Assembly: GCA_004028745.1 (NCBI GenBank)
Contig: RAZP01000009.1
Location: 1-64,000 of the forward strand
Origin: Prosthecochloris sp.
GTDB lineage: Bacteria; Bacteroidota; Chlorobiia; Chlorobiales; Chlorobiaceae
Reading direction: 5' to 3'
DNA: 64,000 nt
Position 1 is the stretch's first letter. Each line of letters begins with the position of its first letter. This document shows, piece after piece, positions 1-9,083 of the stretch. The position numbers and the translations under genes are program-made. The notes under the pieces are model-generated. The model was not told the origin of the DNA. It searched no databases and was given only the letters and a program-made list of their open reading frames with translations.

Positions 1-1341
1 ATCCACTCGACCTTCATGTACCCGCAGGTTCTGACAGAAGCCCCTGAAACCGACTACGTTATCCGTGGTGAAGGGGAAGAGGTTGCCGTCAACATCATCA
101 AGGCCATCGATGCAGGCAATGACCTGAAAGAGCGTGAGAACATCACCGGTATCGCCTATATCAATGATGATGGAGAAGTCCACGCTACAGCCGCTCACCC
201 GGTAATCGAGGATCTTGACGACTTGACACCCGACTGGAGTCTTTATGATTGGGACAAGTACATCTATACCCCGCTTAATTGCCGCCTGGCCGTTCCGAAC
301 TTCGCCCGCGGCTGCCCATTCACCTGTACTTTCTGCTCACAGTGGCAGTTCTGGCGGAGATACCGCGCAAGAAGTCCAAAGCACTTTGTCGATGAAATTG
401 AAATTCTGGTCAAGAAATACAATGTCGGGTTCTTTATTCTCGCCGACGAGGAACCGACGATCAACAAGCAGAAATTCGTTTCGTTGTGCCAAGAGCTTAT
501 CGACCGCAAACTCGATGTAACCTGGGGCATCAACACAAGGGTGACCGACATCATGCGTGACGCAGACCTGCTGCCATTCTACCGCAAGGCAGGACTTGTT
601 CACGTCTCACTCGGCACGGAAGCCGCAAGCCAGATGAACCTGAACCGTTTCCGTAAAGAAACAACCATCGAGGAGAACAAGTACGCCATCAAGCTTCTGC
701 AGAAAAACGGCATTGTCGCCGAGGCTCAGTTTGTTATGGGTCTCGAACACGAAACACCCGAAACCATTGAGGAAACCTACCAGCTCTGCAAGGACTGGGA
801 TCCTGATATGGCTAACTGGACCATCTACACTCCCTGGCCGTTCTCCGATCTCTTCAAAGAGCTTGGTGACAGGGTTGAAGTACGCGACTACTCGCGTTAC
901 AACTTTGTCTCTCCGATCATCAAACCGGACAACATGGAGCGCGAAGACGTCCTCAAAGGCGTACTGAAATCATACGGACGCTTCTACGCCCGCAAGACTT
1001 TTTTCAGTTATCCCTGGATCAAGGACGCCTATGTTCGCAAATACATGCTCGGCTGCCTTAAAGCGTTTGCTCAAACCACGCTAACCAAGAGGTTCTATGA
1101 CATCGACCGCGTCAAAACCAAGAACCGTAAGATTGAAATTGATCTCGGGTTCGATAAATCAAGGATTCTCACTCAGGATGAGGTGAAAAACCTGAAGGAA
1201 AAACGGCCTGAAATGGTTGCTGATATGAGTTTCGGCCTGAAAGAAGCCGGCTATCAGCGCGAACATGATGAACACGACTGGGATGAGTTCGATGAAAGCA
1301 CCATCAAGGATCGTACCTCATCAACCGTCAGAAACTGCTGA
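1..1341 (+). CDS. bchE: BchE, anaerobic Mg-protoporphyrin IX monomethyl ester cyclase (5' end missing)
   Basis: Radical SAM enzyme that forms the isocyclic E ring of (bacterio)chlorophyll without oxygen. The frame is open from base 1, so the N-terminal part of the cobalamin-binding domain lies outside the window; the visible start (IHSTFMYPQVL, then a VIRGEGE motif) is the end of that domain. The radical SAM cluster motif C-x3-C-x2-C is seen as CPFTCTFC about 105 codons in, after the conserved RGC. The remaining sequence is full length for the family C-terminus and ends at a TGA followed by a strong hairpin terminator. Other B12-radical SAM proteins are possible, but the long collinear sequence and the pigment genes nearby fit BchE well. 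Confidence 0.9.
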   Translation: MHSTFMYPQVLTEAPETDYVIRGEGEEVAVNIIKAIDAGNDLKERENITGIAYINDDGEVHATAAHPVIEDLDDLTPDWSLYDWDKYIYTPLNCRLAVPNFARGCPFTCTFCSQWQFWRRYRARSPKHFVDEIEILVKKYNVGFFILADEEPTINKQKFVSLCQELIDRKLDVTWGINTRVTDIMRDADLLPFYRKAGLVHVSLGTEAASQMNLNRFRKETTIEENKYAIKLLQKNGIVAEAQFVMGLEHETPETIEETYQLCKDWDPDMANWTIYTPWPFSDLFKELGDRVEVRDYSRYNFVSPIIKPDNMEREDVLKGVLKSYGRFYARKTFFSYPWIKDAYVRKYMLGCLKAFAQTTLTKRFYDIDRVKTKNRKIEIDLGFDKSRILTQDEVKNLKEKRPEMVADMSFGLKEAGYQREHDEHDWDEFDESTIKDRTSSTVRNC

Positions 1342-1364
1342 TCGCTTTCGATTACAACAGTAAC

Positions 1365-1393
1365 AAAAAACCCTCCGGGAAGGAGGGTTTTTT
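1365..1393. terminator. Bidirectional rho-independent terminator
   Basis: A-run, CCCTCC, loop gggaa, GGAGGG, then six T. The A-run on the left and T-run on the right allow it to end transcription of both bchE (+) and hsp20 (-), which converge here. Confidence 0.9.
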
Positions 1394-1417
1394 GTCGGGT
1401 CAACCTGTTGGTTATAC

Positions 1418-1834
1418 TTACTTCACATCAATCTCCTTCTTCGCCTTCTCAACCGGCTTTTTCTTCGGCAGGACGATATGAAGAACGCCGTTGTCATATT
1501 TTGCCTCGATGTTGTCGGCGTCTACGTTCTCTCCCACAGTAAAGCTTCTACTCATGCTGCCGTATGAACGCTCAATCCTGTGGTAATCTTTCTTTTTCTC
1601 TTCTTCCTCGTGCGTCCTTTCCACATTGATGGTGAGAATATCTTCATCCATGCTAATCTTGACATCCTCTTTTTTCACTCCCGGCATGTCCGCATCGATG
1701 TAAATCGTTTTATCGTCTTCACTTACATCAACTCTGAACGATGGAGCCATGGAAGAAAAAAACGGAGTCATCGTTTCGCTGAAGACATTTTCAAACATTT
1801 TCAGAGGATCGCGACCATATAACTTGATTGCCAT
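1418..1834 (-). CDS. Small heat shock protein, Hsp20/alpha-crystallin family
   Basis: ATP-independent holdase chaperone of the cytoplasm that binds unfolding proteins. The 138-residue protein has the usual short N-terminal arm followed by an alpha-crystallin domain (about residues 35-130) with the conserved ADMPGVKKEDVKI segment and the closing GVLHIVLPKKK strand, and a short lysine-rich tail. Length is normal for the family. It is a single-gene unit converging on bchE with a shared terminator. A G-rich stretch just upstream of the ATG can serve as ribosome binding site. No heat-shock promoter was identified with certainty. Confidence 0.93.
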   Translation of the reverse strand: MAIKLYGRDPLKMFENVFSETMTPFFSSMAPSFRVDVSEDDKTIYIDADMPGVKKEDVKISMDEDILTINVERTHEEEEKKKDYHRIERSYGSMSRSFTVGENVDADNIEAKYDNGVLHIVLPKKKPVEKAKKEIDVK

Positions 1835-1971
1835 AATAACCCCCCATTACAGTATTTGTTGTCAAAAACAATGAAACAGATAACCACATGAGAATGCAAA
1901 AGTAGTGCGCTACGCACGCAAAATATTGTAACAACAGGGAAAGAGGAAAAATTCCAGCACTGACATCGAGG

Positions 1972-2895
1972 CTATATATCTTTTTTCCTTCTGTTTTTCT
2001 TTTTCGGCGCTTTCAAAACAGTACCGATTCCGAGAATGTCTGCGATATTCGCCGCAGGATTGATAACAGGCTTGATAAGCGAACTGGCACAGGTCATGAT
2101 CGTCGTAACCCCCGGCCCGTGACCTGCAACCAGACAATCGCTGTGTACCACGACACCGATGGAAACAGCACCCTGTCTGTATGCTCTGCCGTAACGATTA
2201 TCATGATCCATCAGGGCGACGAAATCTCCGAACCGCATTTTGTCCAGCCCGTATCTCCTGACAGTCTCCTCGTCGCTCGTCATGACGTCGTAATCACCCT
2301 TAGCGACATGCGAAGCCCCTACTCCCGACCCCATGCAGGCTGCGGGAACAACAGTGGTGACAGAAACCTCAAGGACGTTGTCGCCGACCTCCCTGATTCT
2401 CATCTTTTTCAACAGCTCGGGCGCAAGGTTGAAAGGTACGATATCGGGATAATCCAGGAGCTTCAAGCCCTGGCCCTTGGCGTGAACCATGATGGTATCG
2501 TTATACGTCAGCTTTTCCTTGACTTCCCTTGAAAAATCGACAATAACGTGCTCCGACCCACCATGATGACCGAGCACAATACCCTTTTCCCCTTTGGCTT
2601 CACCGGAAATAATTGTCGCTGTGTTTCCCACGCACGAATAAATTTGCAGGGAATTGTTCGGATGGTCAAACGGCTTATGCGTATCGGCGGTGCAGCTTAC
2701 TCCGGGCTCGACATGATCCCCAGCCCAGCCGAACGCACTGTCTCCTGCCTGCACATTCAGGGTAACACCCCCTATTGAAGGCAGCAGGAATGGCTCTCCA
2801 CGGTGATCAACACTCCAGCTTCCCCTTGTCTTCGGGGGGCCTGGCTGGCATTGCAGTAAAAATTCCACAAGATTCTTTTCATTTGTTTTCAGCAT
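1972..2895 (-). CDS. DUF4438 domain protein
   Basis: The 307-residue protein resembles the DUF4438 family, which has no established reaction. Features seen: a glycine-rich N-terminal half (LPSIGGVTLNVQAGDSAFGW), a conserved GDHVEPGVS segment, a GASHVAKGDYDVMTSD stretch and a lysine/arginine-rich tail (KAPKKKNRRKKDI). There is no signal peptide or membrane segment, so it is probably cytoplasmic. It stands alone, between hsp20 on the same strand and a mobile-element copy upstream. No function is proposed. Confidence 0.75.
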   Translation of the reverse strand: MLKTNEKNLVEFLLQCQPGPPKTRGSWSVDHRGEPFLLPSIGGVTLNVQAGDSAFGWAGDHVEPGVSCTADTHKPFDHPNNSLQIYSCVGNTATIISGEAKGEKGIVLGHHGGSEHVIVDFSREVKEKLTYNDTIMVHAKGQGLKLLDYPDIVPFNLAPELLKKMRIREVGDNVLEVSVTTVVPAACMGSGVGASHVAKGDYDVMTSDEETVRRYGLDKMRFGDFVALMDHDNRYGRAYRQGAVSIGVVVHSDCLVAGHGPGVTTIMTCASSLIKPVINPAANIADILGIGTVLKAPKKKNRRKKDI

Positions 2896-2978
2896 ACGGC
2901 ACTAACTTTAAGTCAAAAGTCAAAAGGAAAAACTTACAATTTTCTGCTCCCCCCATGCCAGGCACGGAACTGACTGAA

Positions 2979-3121
2979 GGGCACCTCTATTAATTTGCTG
3001 TGCACCATGATTACTTCGTTGATCGGTGCTCGAAATCCTCATGTACTACGCGTACACTCCGGTTTCTGCGCTCCGTTCGCCTCGTACTCAAGGCGCTCGC
3101 CGACAATTTATAGCGGTGTCC
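2979..3121. mobile_element. MITE family 1, copy a (143 bp, TSD TGAA)
   Basis: Begins GGGCACCTCTATTAATTTG and ends in the imperfect complement of that sequence (ATAGCGGTGTCC). It is flanked by exact 4-bp direct repeats TGAA at 2975-2978 and 3122-3125. The interior carries the family core that translates as GARNPHVLRVHSGF-like peptides in one frame; these small reading frames recur at each copy and are not genes. Lies in the gap between the DUF4438 and MgtC-like genes. Confidence 0.88.
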
Positions 3122-3250
3122 TGAACAAGGGCAACATATTTCTCCCCTACAGGTACTCCTATTACTTGCTATAGCCGGGCGTACACACAGGTACGCTCCT
3201 ACATACAATTCACACTCATTGCTTGGCACTCAGCACTATGCTGCTACTTC

Positions 3251-4513
3251 TCACCCAATCTTCGGCCAAGACAACAAAAGCGCTGCACCTCCGGCGAGGG
3301 AAAACCCGAAAAGCAGGGCGATACGCGAAAAAAGCCGCCGGTCGCCCAATATTGCAACGGCACCTGCTTTAAACAGGATGTTCGACATAGCACCAAGCAT
3401 CATCATGCGCCAGCCGGTATCTATTCCAACCCGTTCAGCTTCGATCATCCTTGCGGTCGAAAGCGTTATAGCATCCATATCCGTCAGCCCCGAGACTGCG
3501 GCGACAATATAAAGCCCCTGATCACCGAAATACTCTTTGGCCGCAGCAACAGCAACCAGAACAAAAGCATAGAGTACCCCGAACACAACGGCAGCACCCA
3601 GATCCGAAGGGTCCTCTGTTTCCGGCAGCTCTTCCTGACCGTCCTTGGTGAAAAACCAGGCTACCGCCGCGATAACCACCATATAGATGCACATGACAAT
3701 AAACTGAGGCAGCACAAAAGGCAGAATCCCGGGTGCTACGACAGCAATTTCAAATGCAACACGAACAAAAACAATCGCCGAAGCTATCATGATTACCATA
3801 GCCGCCAGAGAAGATGTGCCTGGAACTGTTTTTGATCTGCGTGCATAGCTTATTGTTGTTGCTGTACTTGAAATAAGGCCGCCAAGTATTCCTCCCAACA
3901 ATGAGCCGGCTTGGGCTCCCAGAAATTTGGCAACAAGATAGCTGCCAACACTAATTCCAACAATAAGCACAACCATGAGCCAAATATGTGAAAGATTCAG
4001 AACCCCATAAGGCCCGAAGTCCTTGTCAGGCAGAACGGGAAGAACAACCACGGCAATGAGCACGAGCCGGAATATTGCCTGTATATCAGCTTGTCCGATA
4101 CGTTTTACGAACCCGTGCAAAGGCTTTTTCCACTGAAGAAGCACCGCCACCCCACCGCCTATTGCCATAGCAGGAACAATGATGCCCATAGCAAGCATCG
4201 CACCAACGGCAAACATGAGTAATGCAGCAATACCCGTTGTCGGGCCTGCATGAGGATGCTCGGAAACCGGGAGGTTAATGTTCATCATGACTTTCATCAT
4301 AACCATCATTGCACCTACCGCAAGAATTCCTCCAAACAAAATTCCTCCTCCGTACCGCTCGGCCAGGATTGCACATACTGTCCCGAAGACCGTTATCATC
4401 GGATATGTCCGGATCCCTGCACCTTCAGCCTTGGACCACTCCCGCTGAAGCCCGACCAGAAGCCCGAGTCCCAGAGAAACCCCAAGTATCTGCCATATTT
4501 CCAGGTTCATCAC
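3251..4513 (-). CDS. MgtC/SapB family membrane protein with DUF4010 domain
   Basis: Integral membrane protein of about 420 residues. The N-terminal third (LGLGLLVGLQREW, then the RTYPMITVFGTV segment) is the MgtC/SapB signature and the C-terminal part corresponds to DUF4010, which ends in a conserved GLTDMDAITLS segment. About 11-12 hydrophobic segments are visible. MgtC proteins are linked to Mg2+ limitation and acid stress, but the biochemical role of this long subtype is unknown. The frame begins GTG-ATG (4513/4510); AAGGAC lies about 8 nt before the ATG, which I favour as the start. Confidence 0.85.
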   Translation of the reverse strand: MMNLEIWQILGVSLGLGLLVGLQREWSKAEGAGIRTYPMITVFGTVCAILAERYGGGILFGGILAVGAMMVMMKVMMNINLPVSEHPHAGPTTGIAALLMFAVGAMLAMGIIVPAMAIGGGVAVLLQWKKPLHGFVKRIGQADIQAIFRLVLIAVVVLPVLPDKDFGPYGVLNLSHIWLMVVLIVGISVGSYLVAKFLGAQAGSLLGGILGGLISSTATTISYARRSKTVPGTSSLAAMVIMIASAIVFVRVAFEIAVVAPGILPFVLPQFIVMCIYMVVIAAVAWFFTKDGQEELPETEDPSDLGAAVVFGVLYAFVLVAVAAAKEYFGDQGLYIVAAVSGLTDMDAITLSTARMIEAERVGIDTGWRMMMLGAMSNILFKAGAVAILGDRRLFSRIALLFGFSLAGGAALLLSWPKIG

Positions 4514-4724
4514 AAATGTCCTTGACTAACCTTTAATCCATTTTTACCTGAACAATTCATGAGAGTCCGAAAACCCGACCCCGATTTCCGATTATTTTCT
4601 CCCGCCTGAGATGTCTTTTGCACGCTCCCGAACAACTCAACACTTCAACAGTTCAACAAGAAACAACTGCCGACTGATCTTTTGCTGGCTTCCTGCTTCT
4701 GAATTCCGATCCCGAACTTTTTTC

Positions 4725-4757
4725 GAGTACGATTACGATAACGAGTGCGAGTACGAT
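4725..4757. repeat. Degenerate GAGTAC-type hexamer array
   Basis: The stretch around gagtacgattacgataacg reads as imperfect copies of the hexamer that is perfect at 34146-34181. Intergenic, upstream of the nested mobile elements. Looks like a decayed tandem array. Confidence 0.5.
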
Positions 4758-4798
4758 TCGAAACACATCAACAACTCAACACTATTTTTCAAACATGA

Positions 4799-5054
4799 GG
4801 GAACCTCCATTAATTTGTCCCGTGTCTCGATTACTTTGTTGATCCCGACTTGTCGGGGCTCTGCCCGCCTCGTACTCAAGGGCATCTCTATTAATTTGCT
4901 GCGCACCATGATTACTTCGTTGATCGGTGCTCGAAATCCTCATGTACTCCGTGTACACTCCGGTTTCTGTGCTCCGTTCGCCTCGCACTCAAGGCGCTCG
5001 CGACAATTTATAGAGGTGCCCTCAAGACACTCACGACAATTAATAGCGGTTTCC
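4799..5054. mobile_element. MITE family 1, copy b (outer, TSD ATGA), interrupted by copy c
   Basis: Left end GGGAACCTCCATTAATTTG and right end ATTAATAGCGGTTTCC are imperfect inverted copies of the family ends. Exact 4-bp direct repeats ATGA flank it (4795-4798, 5055-5058). Another copy is inserted at 4880-5021; without that insertion and one target copy, this element would be about 110 bp. The 4514-5361 gap holds nothing else that I can support as a gene. Confidence 0.86.
4880..5021. mobile_element. MITE family 1, copy c (inner, 142 bp, TSD TCAA)
   Basis: Complete copy with ends GGGCATCTCTATTAATTTG and ATAGAGGTGCCC, inserted inside copy b and flanked by TCAA at 4876-4879 and 5022-5025. Its ends match the family consensus better than those of the host copy, so it is probably younger. 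Confidence 0.9.
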
Positions 5055-5361
5055 ATGAGAAGAAAAGTCGTTTTTTTAATGTAAACACAATCAGATCGAC
5101 TTAACAAAAATGACAAAACACGGCCATATAGCGTATTTTTCTTTCTGTTTCTTTGCGATTTGTACATTTTACTTTTAAATTCCGTAATGCCTTCCACGCA
5201 GGTTGCAATAAACCCGGATTTCATCCTGGTCTAAGCAACACCGTCCTGCGGTCAGTTCCTGAAACAGAAATTTTCTTTTTGTTCTCTGACACCAAGCAAC
5301 AGAACAGGTATGCGGGCCTGCACAGGCACTCATTGAACGATAAAACCACAAAGGATCGAGT

Positions 5362-6729
5362 ATGATGAATGTTAAAAAACCGCTCTCTGAAACCTGGGAA
5401 CGGTTTTCAAGGACAATAAGCACAAAAAAACACGTTGGACTGATTACAGCCATTGCAATGAGTGCAGTAATTATTATCTCCGGTCTGTTCTTGCCGGTCT
5501 TTCCATCATTATTCCAAAGTTATGACGATGAACTCGGTATTACAGGAGAATCGGAGCTGGTCGACATAGAGGATGCAGAATCGAAATACTCAAACTCGAT
5601 TACAGAGGCAACCATCAAAAGAGGGCAATCTCTTTACAGCATCCTTACAGAGGAGGGACTAACGCCGAGTGAAGTTCATGAAATTATACAGCAGCTCAAA
5701 GGGAGCTTTTCAATCAGAAATTTCCAGCCCGGAAAATCCTACCTTGTTGAAAAAGATCCTTCAGGCGAGTTCCTTTGCTTTACCTATCAGCAGACTCCAT
5801 CGAATATCCTGCATGTACAGAAAGATTCCGAGTCCGAAAAGTTCAATATCTGGCAGGAAACATTTGAATACCAGAACCGTGTTTCCGTCCTTACAGGCAC
5901 TATATCCTCGAATCTTGCCTCTGAACTTCAGCAGCGTAATCGCTACGGCCTGATTACTCAGCTCCAGAAACTTTTTGCTTATAAAATCAACTTCAAACGG
6001 GATATCCAGCCAGGCACTACTTATAATCTCCTGTTTGAAGAAAAATGGCTCGGAGATGAATTTATCGGCATCGGCAATATCCTCGCAGCCGAGATATTTG
6101 TCGGGAGCACTCCTTCCACAGCATACCGGTTCACAGACTCGAAAGGACATACAGCCTATTATGACGCGAAAGGCAAATCCCTCAGAAGTTCTTTCTTTGT
6201 CAATCCTTGCAATTATTCCAGGATTTCAAGCCGTTTCGGTTACAGAACTCACCCAATCCTCAGAAAGCGCCATTTTCATGGAGGTGTTGATTTTGCCGCC
6301 CCAAGAGGGACACCGGTTTATGCCGTGGCCGACGGGAAAATTGTTTTCCGCGGCAGAAAAGGCGCTGCAGGCAACATGGTAACTATATCTCATGCAAACG
6401 GTTACCACACCAAATATCTTCACTTAAGCCGGTTCAGCGCCAATGCAAGGCGTGGAAACAGAGTCAAACAGGGTCAAGTTATCGGTTACGTTGGCTCTAC
6501 CGGCAGATCGACAGGCCCGCATCTGGACTTCAGGGTCATTCACCATGGGAAGCCGAAAAACCCTCTTGTCGCTCTGAAATCAGCCTGCGAAATAAAGGGG
6601 TTGCCAAAAGCTGAAATGGACAACTTTCTTGCCCAGATATCGGTTTTCCATATGCAGCTTGAAAATCGCGACATTTTGGTCGCCGGGCTTTCAAAATCAT
6701 CTGCCGATAACGTTTCTGCATTGAACTGA
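5362..6729 (+). CDS. M23 family metallopeptidase, membrane anchored
   Basis: Predicted peptidoglycan endopeptidase of the periplasm. The 455-residue protein has one N-terminal membrane segment (about residues 26-50), then an OapA/LysM-like region (IKRGQSLYSIL), and a C-terminal peptidase_M23 domain from about residue 280. Zinc ligands are present: His and Asp in HGGVDFAAPRG (about 306-310) and the HLDFRV histidine near 387, with the helper HxH region around HTKYLHLS. The frame opens ATG-ATG after an AAGGATCGAG stretch. It is monocistronic and followed by a long hairpin terminator. Likely role is cell-wall remodelling or activation of wall amidases; substrate not determinable here. Confidence 0.88.
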   Translation: MMNVKKPLSETWERFSRTISTKKHVGLITAIAMSAVIIISGLFLPVFPSLFQSYDDELGITGESELVDIEDAESKYSNSITEATIKRGQSLYSILTEEGLTPSEVHEIIQQLKGSFSIRNFQPGKSYLVEKDPSGEFLCFTYQQTPSNILHVQKDSESEKFNIWQETFEYQNRVSVLTGTISSNLASELQQRNRYGLITQLQKLFAYKINFKRDIQPGTTYNLLFEEKWLGDEFIGIGNILAAEIFVGSTPSTAYRFTDSKGHTAYYDAKGKSLRSSFFVNPCNYSRISSRFGYRTHPILRKRHFHGGVDFAAPRGTPVYAVADGKIVFRGRKGAAGNMVTISHANGYHTKYLHLSRFSANARRGNRVKQGQVIGYVGSTGRSTGPHLDFRVIHHGKPKNPLVALKSACEIKGLPKAEMDNFLAQISVFHMQLENRDILVAGLSKSSADNVSALN

Positions 6730-6741
6730 TTGTCCTGAATG

Positions 6742-6782
6742 CAATAAAAAAGCGGCCTTTTTTCTCAGCCACTTTTTTATTG
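6742..6782. terminator. Long-stem bidirectional terminator
   Basis: CAATAAAAAAGCGGC at 6742-6756 pairs with GCCACTTTTTTATTG at 6768-6782 (14 of 15), loop of about 11 nt containing a T-run. Follows the M23 peptidase stop codon. Confidence 0.8.
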
Positions 6783-6858
6783 CCCTGATAATCGCCGGCA
6801 ACCTTTTTCTTCCCTGTTCCGTTGCTCTTGTATTATTAGAACAACCTTGAAACCTATC

Positions 6859-6974
6859 GGGCACCTCTATTTATTGTCATGAGCGGTTCAAGTGCAAGGC
6901 GAACGGAGCGCAGAAATCTTTCTTATCCGCTCAACGAAGCAATTGAAGCGCAGAATAAATAAATTGAGGTACCC
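6859..6974. mobile_element. MITE family 1, copy d (116 bp, reverse orientation)
   Basis: Begins GGGCACCTCTATTTATTGTC and ends AATTGAGGTACCC. The interior is the reverse complement of the core seen in copy a (GGCGAACGGAGCGCAGAAA). Flanks are TATC and TATA, so the target duplication is imperfect. The right end lies 12 bp before the start codon of the sugar dehydrogenase, so its GAGG may be the only Shine-Dalgarno-like sequence for that gene. Confidence 0.82.
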
Positions 6975-6986
6975 TATATCTTTAAG

Positions 6987-8111
6987 ATGTTCCCGTATAT
7001 CGCACTCCTCTGCCTGCTTATCGGCTTTCATGTGACGGCCTGTGCAGCAGAGCAGTCTGAACAGACTGCCGCATCGCAAGACTTCAAGATTACAACCGTG
7101 GTTCGCAACCTTGACCATCCATGGTCTGTAGCGTTTCTCCCCGGCGGGGATTTCCTGATTACCGAAAGAACCGGAAAACTGCTGCTTTTCCAAAATGACG
7201 GGCTTACACATGTTATAAAGGGCCTGCCTGACATCAGCGCTTTCAACCAGGGCGGCCTCCTCGATGTCATCGCCGATCCTGATTTCAAGAAAAACCGGAC
7301 TATCTATTTCTCGTTTGCCGCAGAAGGCCCTGGAGGCTACGGCACCGAGGTTGCCCGCGCAGTCCTCGATGGCTACTCACTGAAAAACGTACAAATAATT
7401 TTCAAGGCAAAACCGAAAACGCCGACAGGCAGGCACTTCGGCTCACGCCTTCTTATCGCTCCGGATAAAACCCTTTTTGTCACTTTGGGAGATAGAGGGG
7501 ACATGCGGCAAGCCCAAAATACTTCAAACCACCTCGGCTCGATTATCCGCATCAATCTTGACGGCTCTATCCCGCACGACAACCCTTATGTCAGCCTTAA
7601 AGGATACCAACCGGAACTATACACCTATGGCAACCGCAACATACAGGGCATCGTTCTTCATCCCGAAACCGGAAAGATCTGGTTCCATGAACATGGTCCC
7701 AAAGGAGGAGACGAGCTCAACATACTGAAATCCGGCGCAAATTACGGGTGGCCTGCCGTCACCTACGGCGTTGATTACAGCGGCGCGATCATTTCCCGAA
7801 AAACTGAAGCACCCGGCATGGAACAACCGGTTGTTTATTGGGTCCCCTCTATTGCTCCTTCAGGTATGACCATCTACGATGGAAATGCTTTTCCCGAATG
7901 GAAGGGCAATATCTTTATCGGAGCACTTGTGCAGAGACACCTTAGAAGAATTGTTCTTCAGGGAGAGCGAGTTATCAGCCAGGAAGTCCTGCTGAGCGAT
8001 CTTGGAGAGCGCATACGGGATGTCCGCACAGGTCCTGACGGCTATCTCTATCTGCTAACGGACAGCGGGAATGGCCGGCTGCTTCGCCTTGAACCTCTTT
8101 CCAGCCCCTGA
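6987..8111 (+). CDS. PQQ-dependent aldose sugar dehydrogenase-like lipoprotein
   Basis: Glucose/sorbosone dehydrogenase family (YliI type), a six-bladed beta-propeller that oxidises sugars in the periplasm with PQQ. The 374-residue protein has a lipoprotein signal ending VTAC (residues 15-19 region), the start-of-propeller motif HPWSVAFLPGGDFLITER, GRHFGSRLLIAPD with GDRG, and the signature FHEHGPKGGDELN followed by GANYGWP. The ATG is preceded only by the end of a mobile element, whose GAGG sits about 17 nt upstream; translation may therefore be weak or depend on the insertion. No PQQ synthesis genes are seen here, so the cofactor supply is unknown. Confidence 0.88.
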   Translation: MFPYIALLCLLIGFHVTACAAEQSEQTAASQDFKITTVVRNLDHPWSVAFLPGGDFLITERTGKLLLFQNDGLTHVIKGLPDISAFNQGGLLDVIADPDFKKNRTIYFSFAAEGPGGYGTEVARAVLDGYSLKNVQIIFKAKPKTPTGRHFGSRLLIAPDKTLFVTLGDRGDMRQAQNTSNHLGSIIRINLDGSIPHDNPYVSLKGYQPELYTYGNRNIQGIVLHPETGKIWFHEHGPKGGDELNILKSGANYGWPAVTYGVDYSGAIISRKTEAPGMEQPVVYWVPSIAPSGMTIYDGNAFPEWKGNIFIGALVQRHLRRIVLQGERVISQEVLLSDLGERIRDVRTGPDGYLYLLTDSGNGRLLRLEPLSSP

Positions 8112-8391
8112 TGACAGATTCCAATGCAAAATAGCGGCGGCAGGAGTACATAAAATGAGACGAACCCCCAGCTCCTCCTGACACAACTGTTGCAATTCCG
8201 CTACACAGCATCAATCGTATCTCCCAAAACAAATCCCTCCGGGTATACACAAACCCGCCATAAGACCATATTAAAAAGGGCATTACGATAAAAAATCACC
8301 CCTCACAACATTATGGCATGCCTTTTGCTGTTACACGGTCAGATTCACAAAAAACAGTGCATTTTTTCACAACTTCAACCGGGAGATAATC
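8112..8391. other. Intergenic region without recognised gene
   Basis: 280 bp between the sugar dehydrogenase and the secreted orphan. I see no reading frame with coding character, no tRNA and no family 1 mobile-element end. It must contain the promoter of the downstream gene; GGGAGATAATC precedes that gene's ATG. Confidence 0.5.
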
Positions 8392-9027
8392 ATGAAAAAC
8401 CTCAGCATGATCAAATCAATGCTTTTAAGCTCCGCCATTCTGATGGCAGGTGCTCTGCCAATGAATACAGCAGCAGCAAAACCTGATGAAAACAGCAGTG
8501 CATCTACCAACGGCACAGCAAAAGTATCAGCCACCCTGCCTCAGTTCATTATCCTTCATTATTATTCAGCAATCGAACTGAATTTCGACACGCCTGCATC
8601 AGAAACCATCGATGAGGGCAAGAATATCATGAATGTTACATGGGCCGGCAGTGTGTATGATAACGATGAGCTCAAACCTGAAGAACTCAAGGATGCAAAA
8701 CTCGAACTTGACAACGATCTGGTTACCGTTTCTCTTCCAAACGTTTGGGCGGTAAGAGGATTTGCTCCCAATGGAAAAGCAAAAGTAAGTATCGAAATCC
8801 CCGAAGGCGGTGATGAACTCAAACAGCAGAGTTCTATCATTGAAATGTCGAGCATGAACGTTACTCAAGGAAACAACACCGGCACTTCCCTCGATGTCGA
8901 GCTGAACGGCATTGCAAAAAGCCGGGCAACTACAGGTGGAGTCACCATGGATCTCGACTTCATGAAAACGACCCGCTCAGGGGAACACAGCGGAGGGCTC
9001 TACAAAATCACGGCAGAAACCATCTGA
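8392..9027 (+). CDS. Secreted protein of unknown function
   Basis: The 211-residue protein starts with a clear signal peptide (MKNLSMIKSMLLSSAILMAG, cleavage probably after the AAA near residue 28). The mature part is acidic, rich in serine, threonine and short beta-strand-like runs (FIILHYYSAIELNF, LVTVSLPNVWAVRGF, KAKVSIEIPEG), without cysteines. It looks like a small periplasmic or surface beta-sandwich, but I do not recognise the family. GGGAG lies about 7 nt before the ATG. It is followed by a strong terminator, so it forms its own unit. Confidence 0.7.
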   Translation: MKNLSMIKSMLLSSAILMAGALPMNTAAAKPDENSSASTNGTAKVSATLPQFIILHYYSAIELNFDTPASETIDEGKNIMNVTWAGSVYDNDELKPEELKDAKLELDNDLVTVSLPNVWAVRGFAPNGKAKVSIEIPEGGDELKQQSSIIEMSSMNVTQGNNTGTSLDVELNGIAKSRATTGGVTMDLDFMKTTRSGEHSGGLYKITAETI

Positions 9028-9048
9028 CGTATCTCCGTCGAGCGCAGT

Positions 9049-9078
9049 AAAAAAAGGCTCCGCATTGGAGCCTTTTTT
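9049..9078. terminator. Bidirectional rho-independent terminator
   Basis: A-run, GGCTCC, loop gcatt, GGAGCC, six T. Ends the secreted-protein gene; copy e of the mobile element begins 5 bp later. Confidence 0.9.
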
Positions 9079-9083
9079 CCTCA

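Noticed and set aside
3011..3229. Small reading frames that encode GARNPHVLRVHSGFCAPF-like peptides (also at 4611-5084, 50376-50591, 54146-54548)
   Set aside because: They recur only where a family 1 mobile element lies, in either strand and different frames, and are by-products of the element core.
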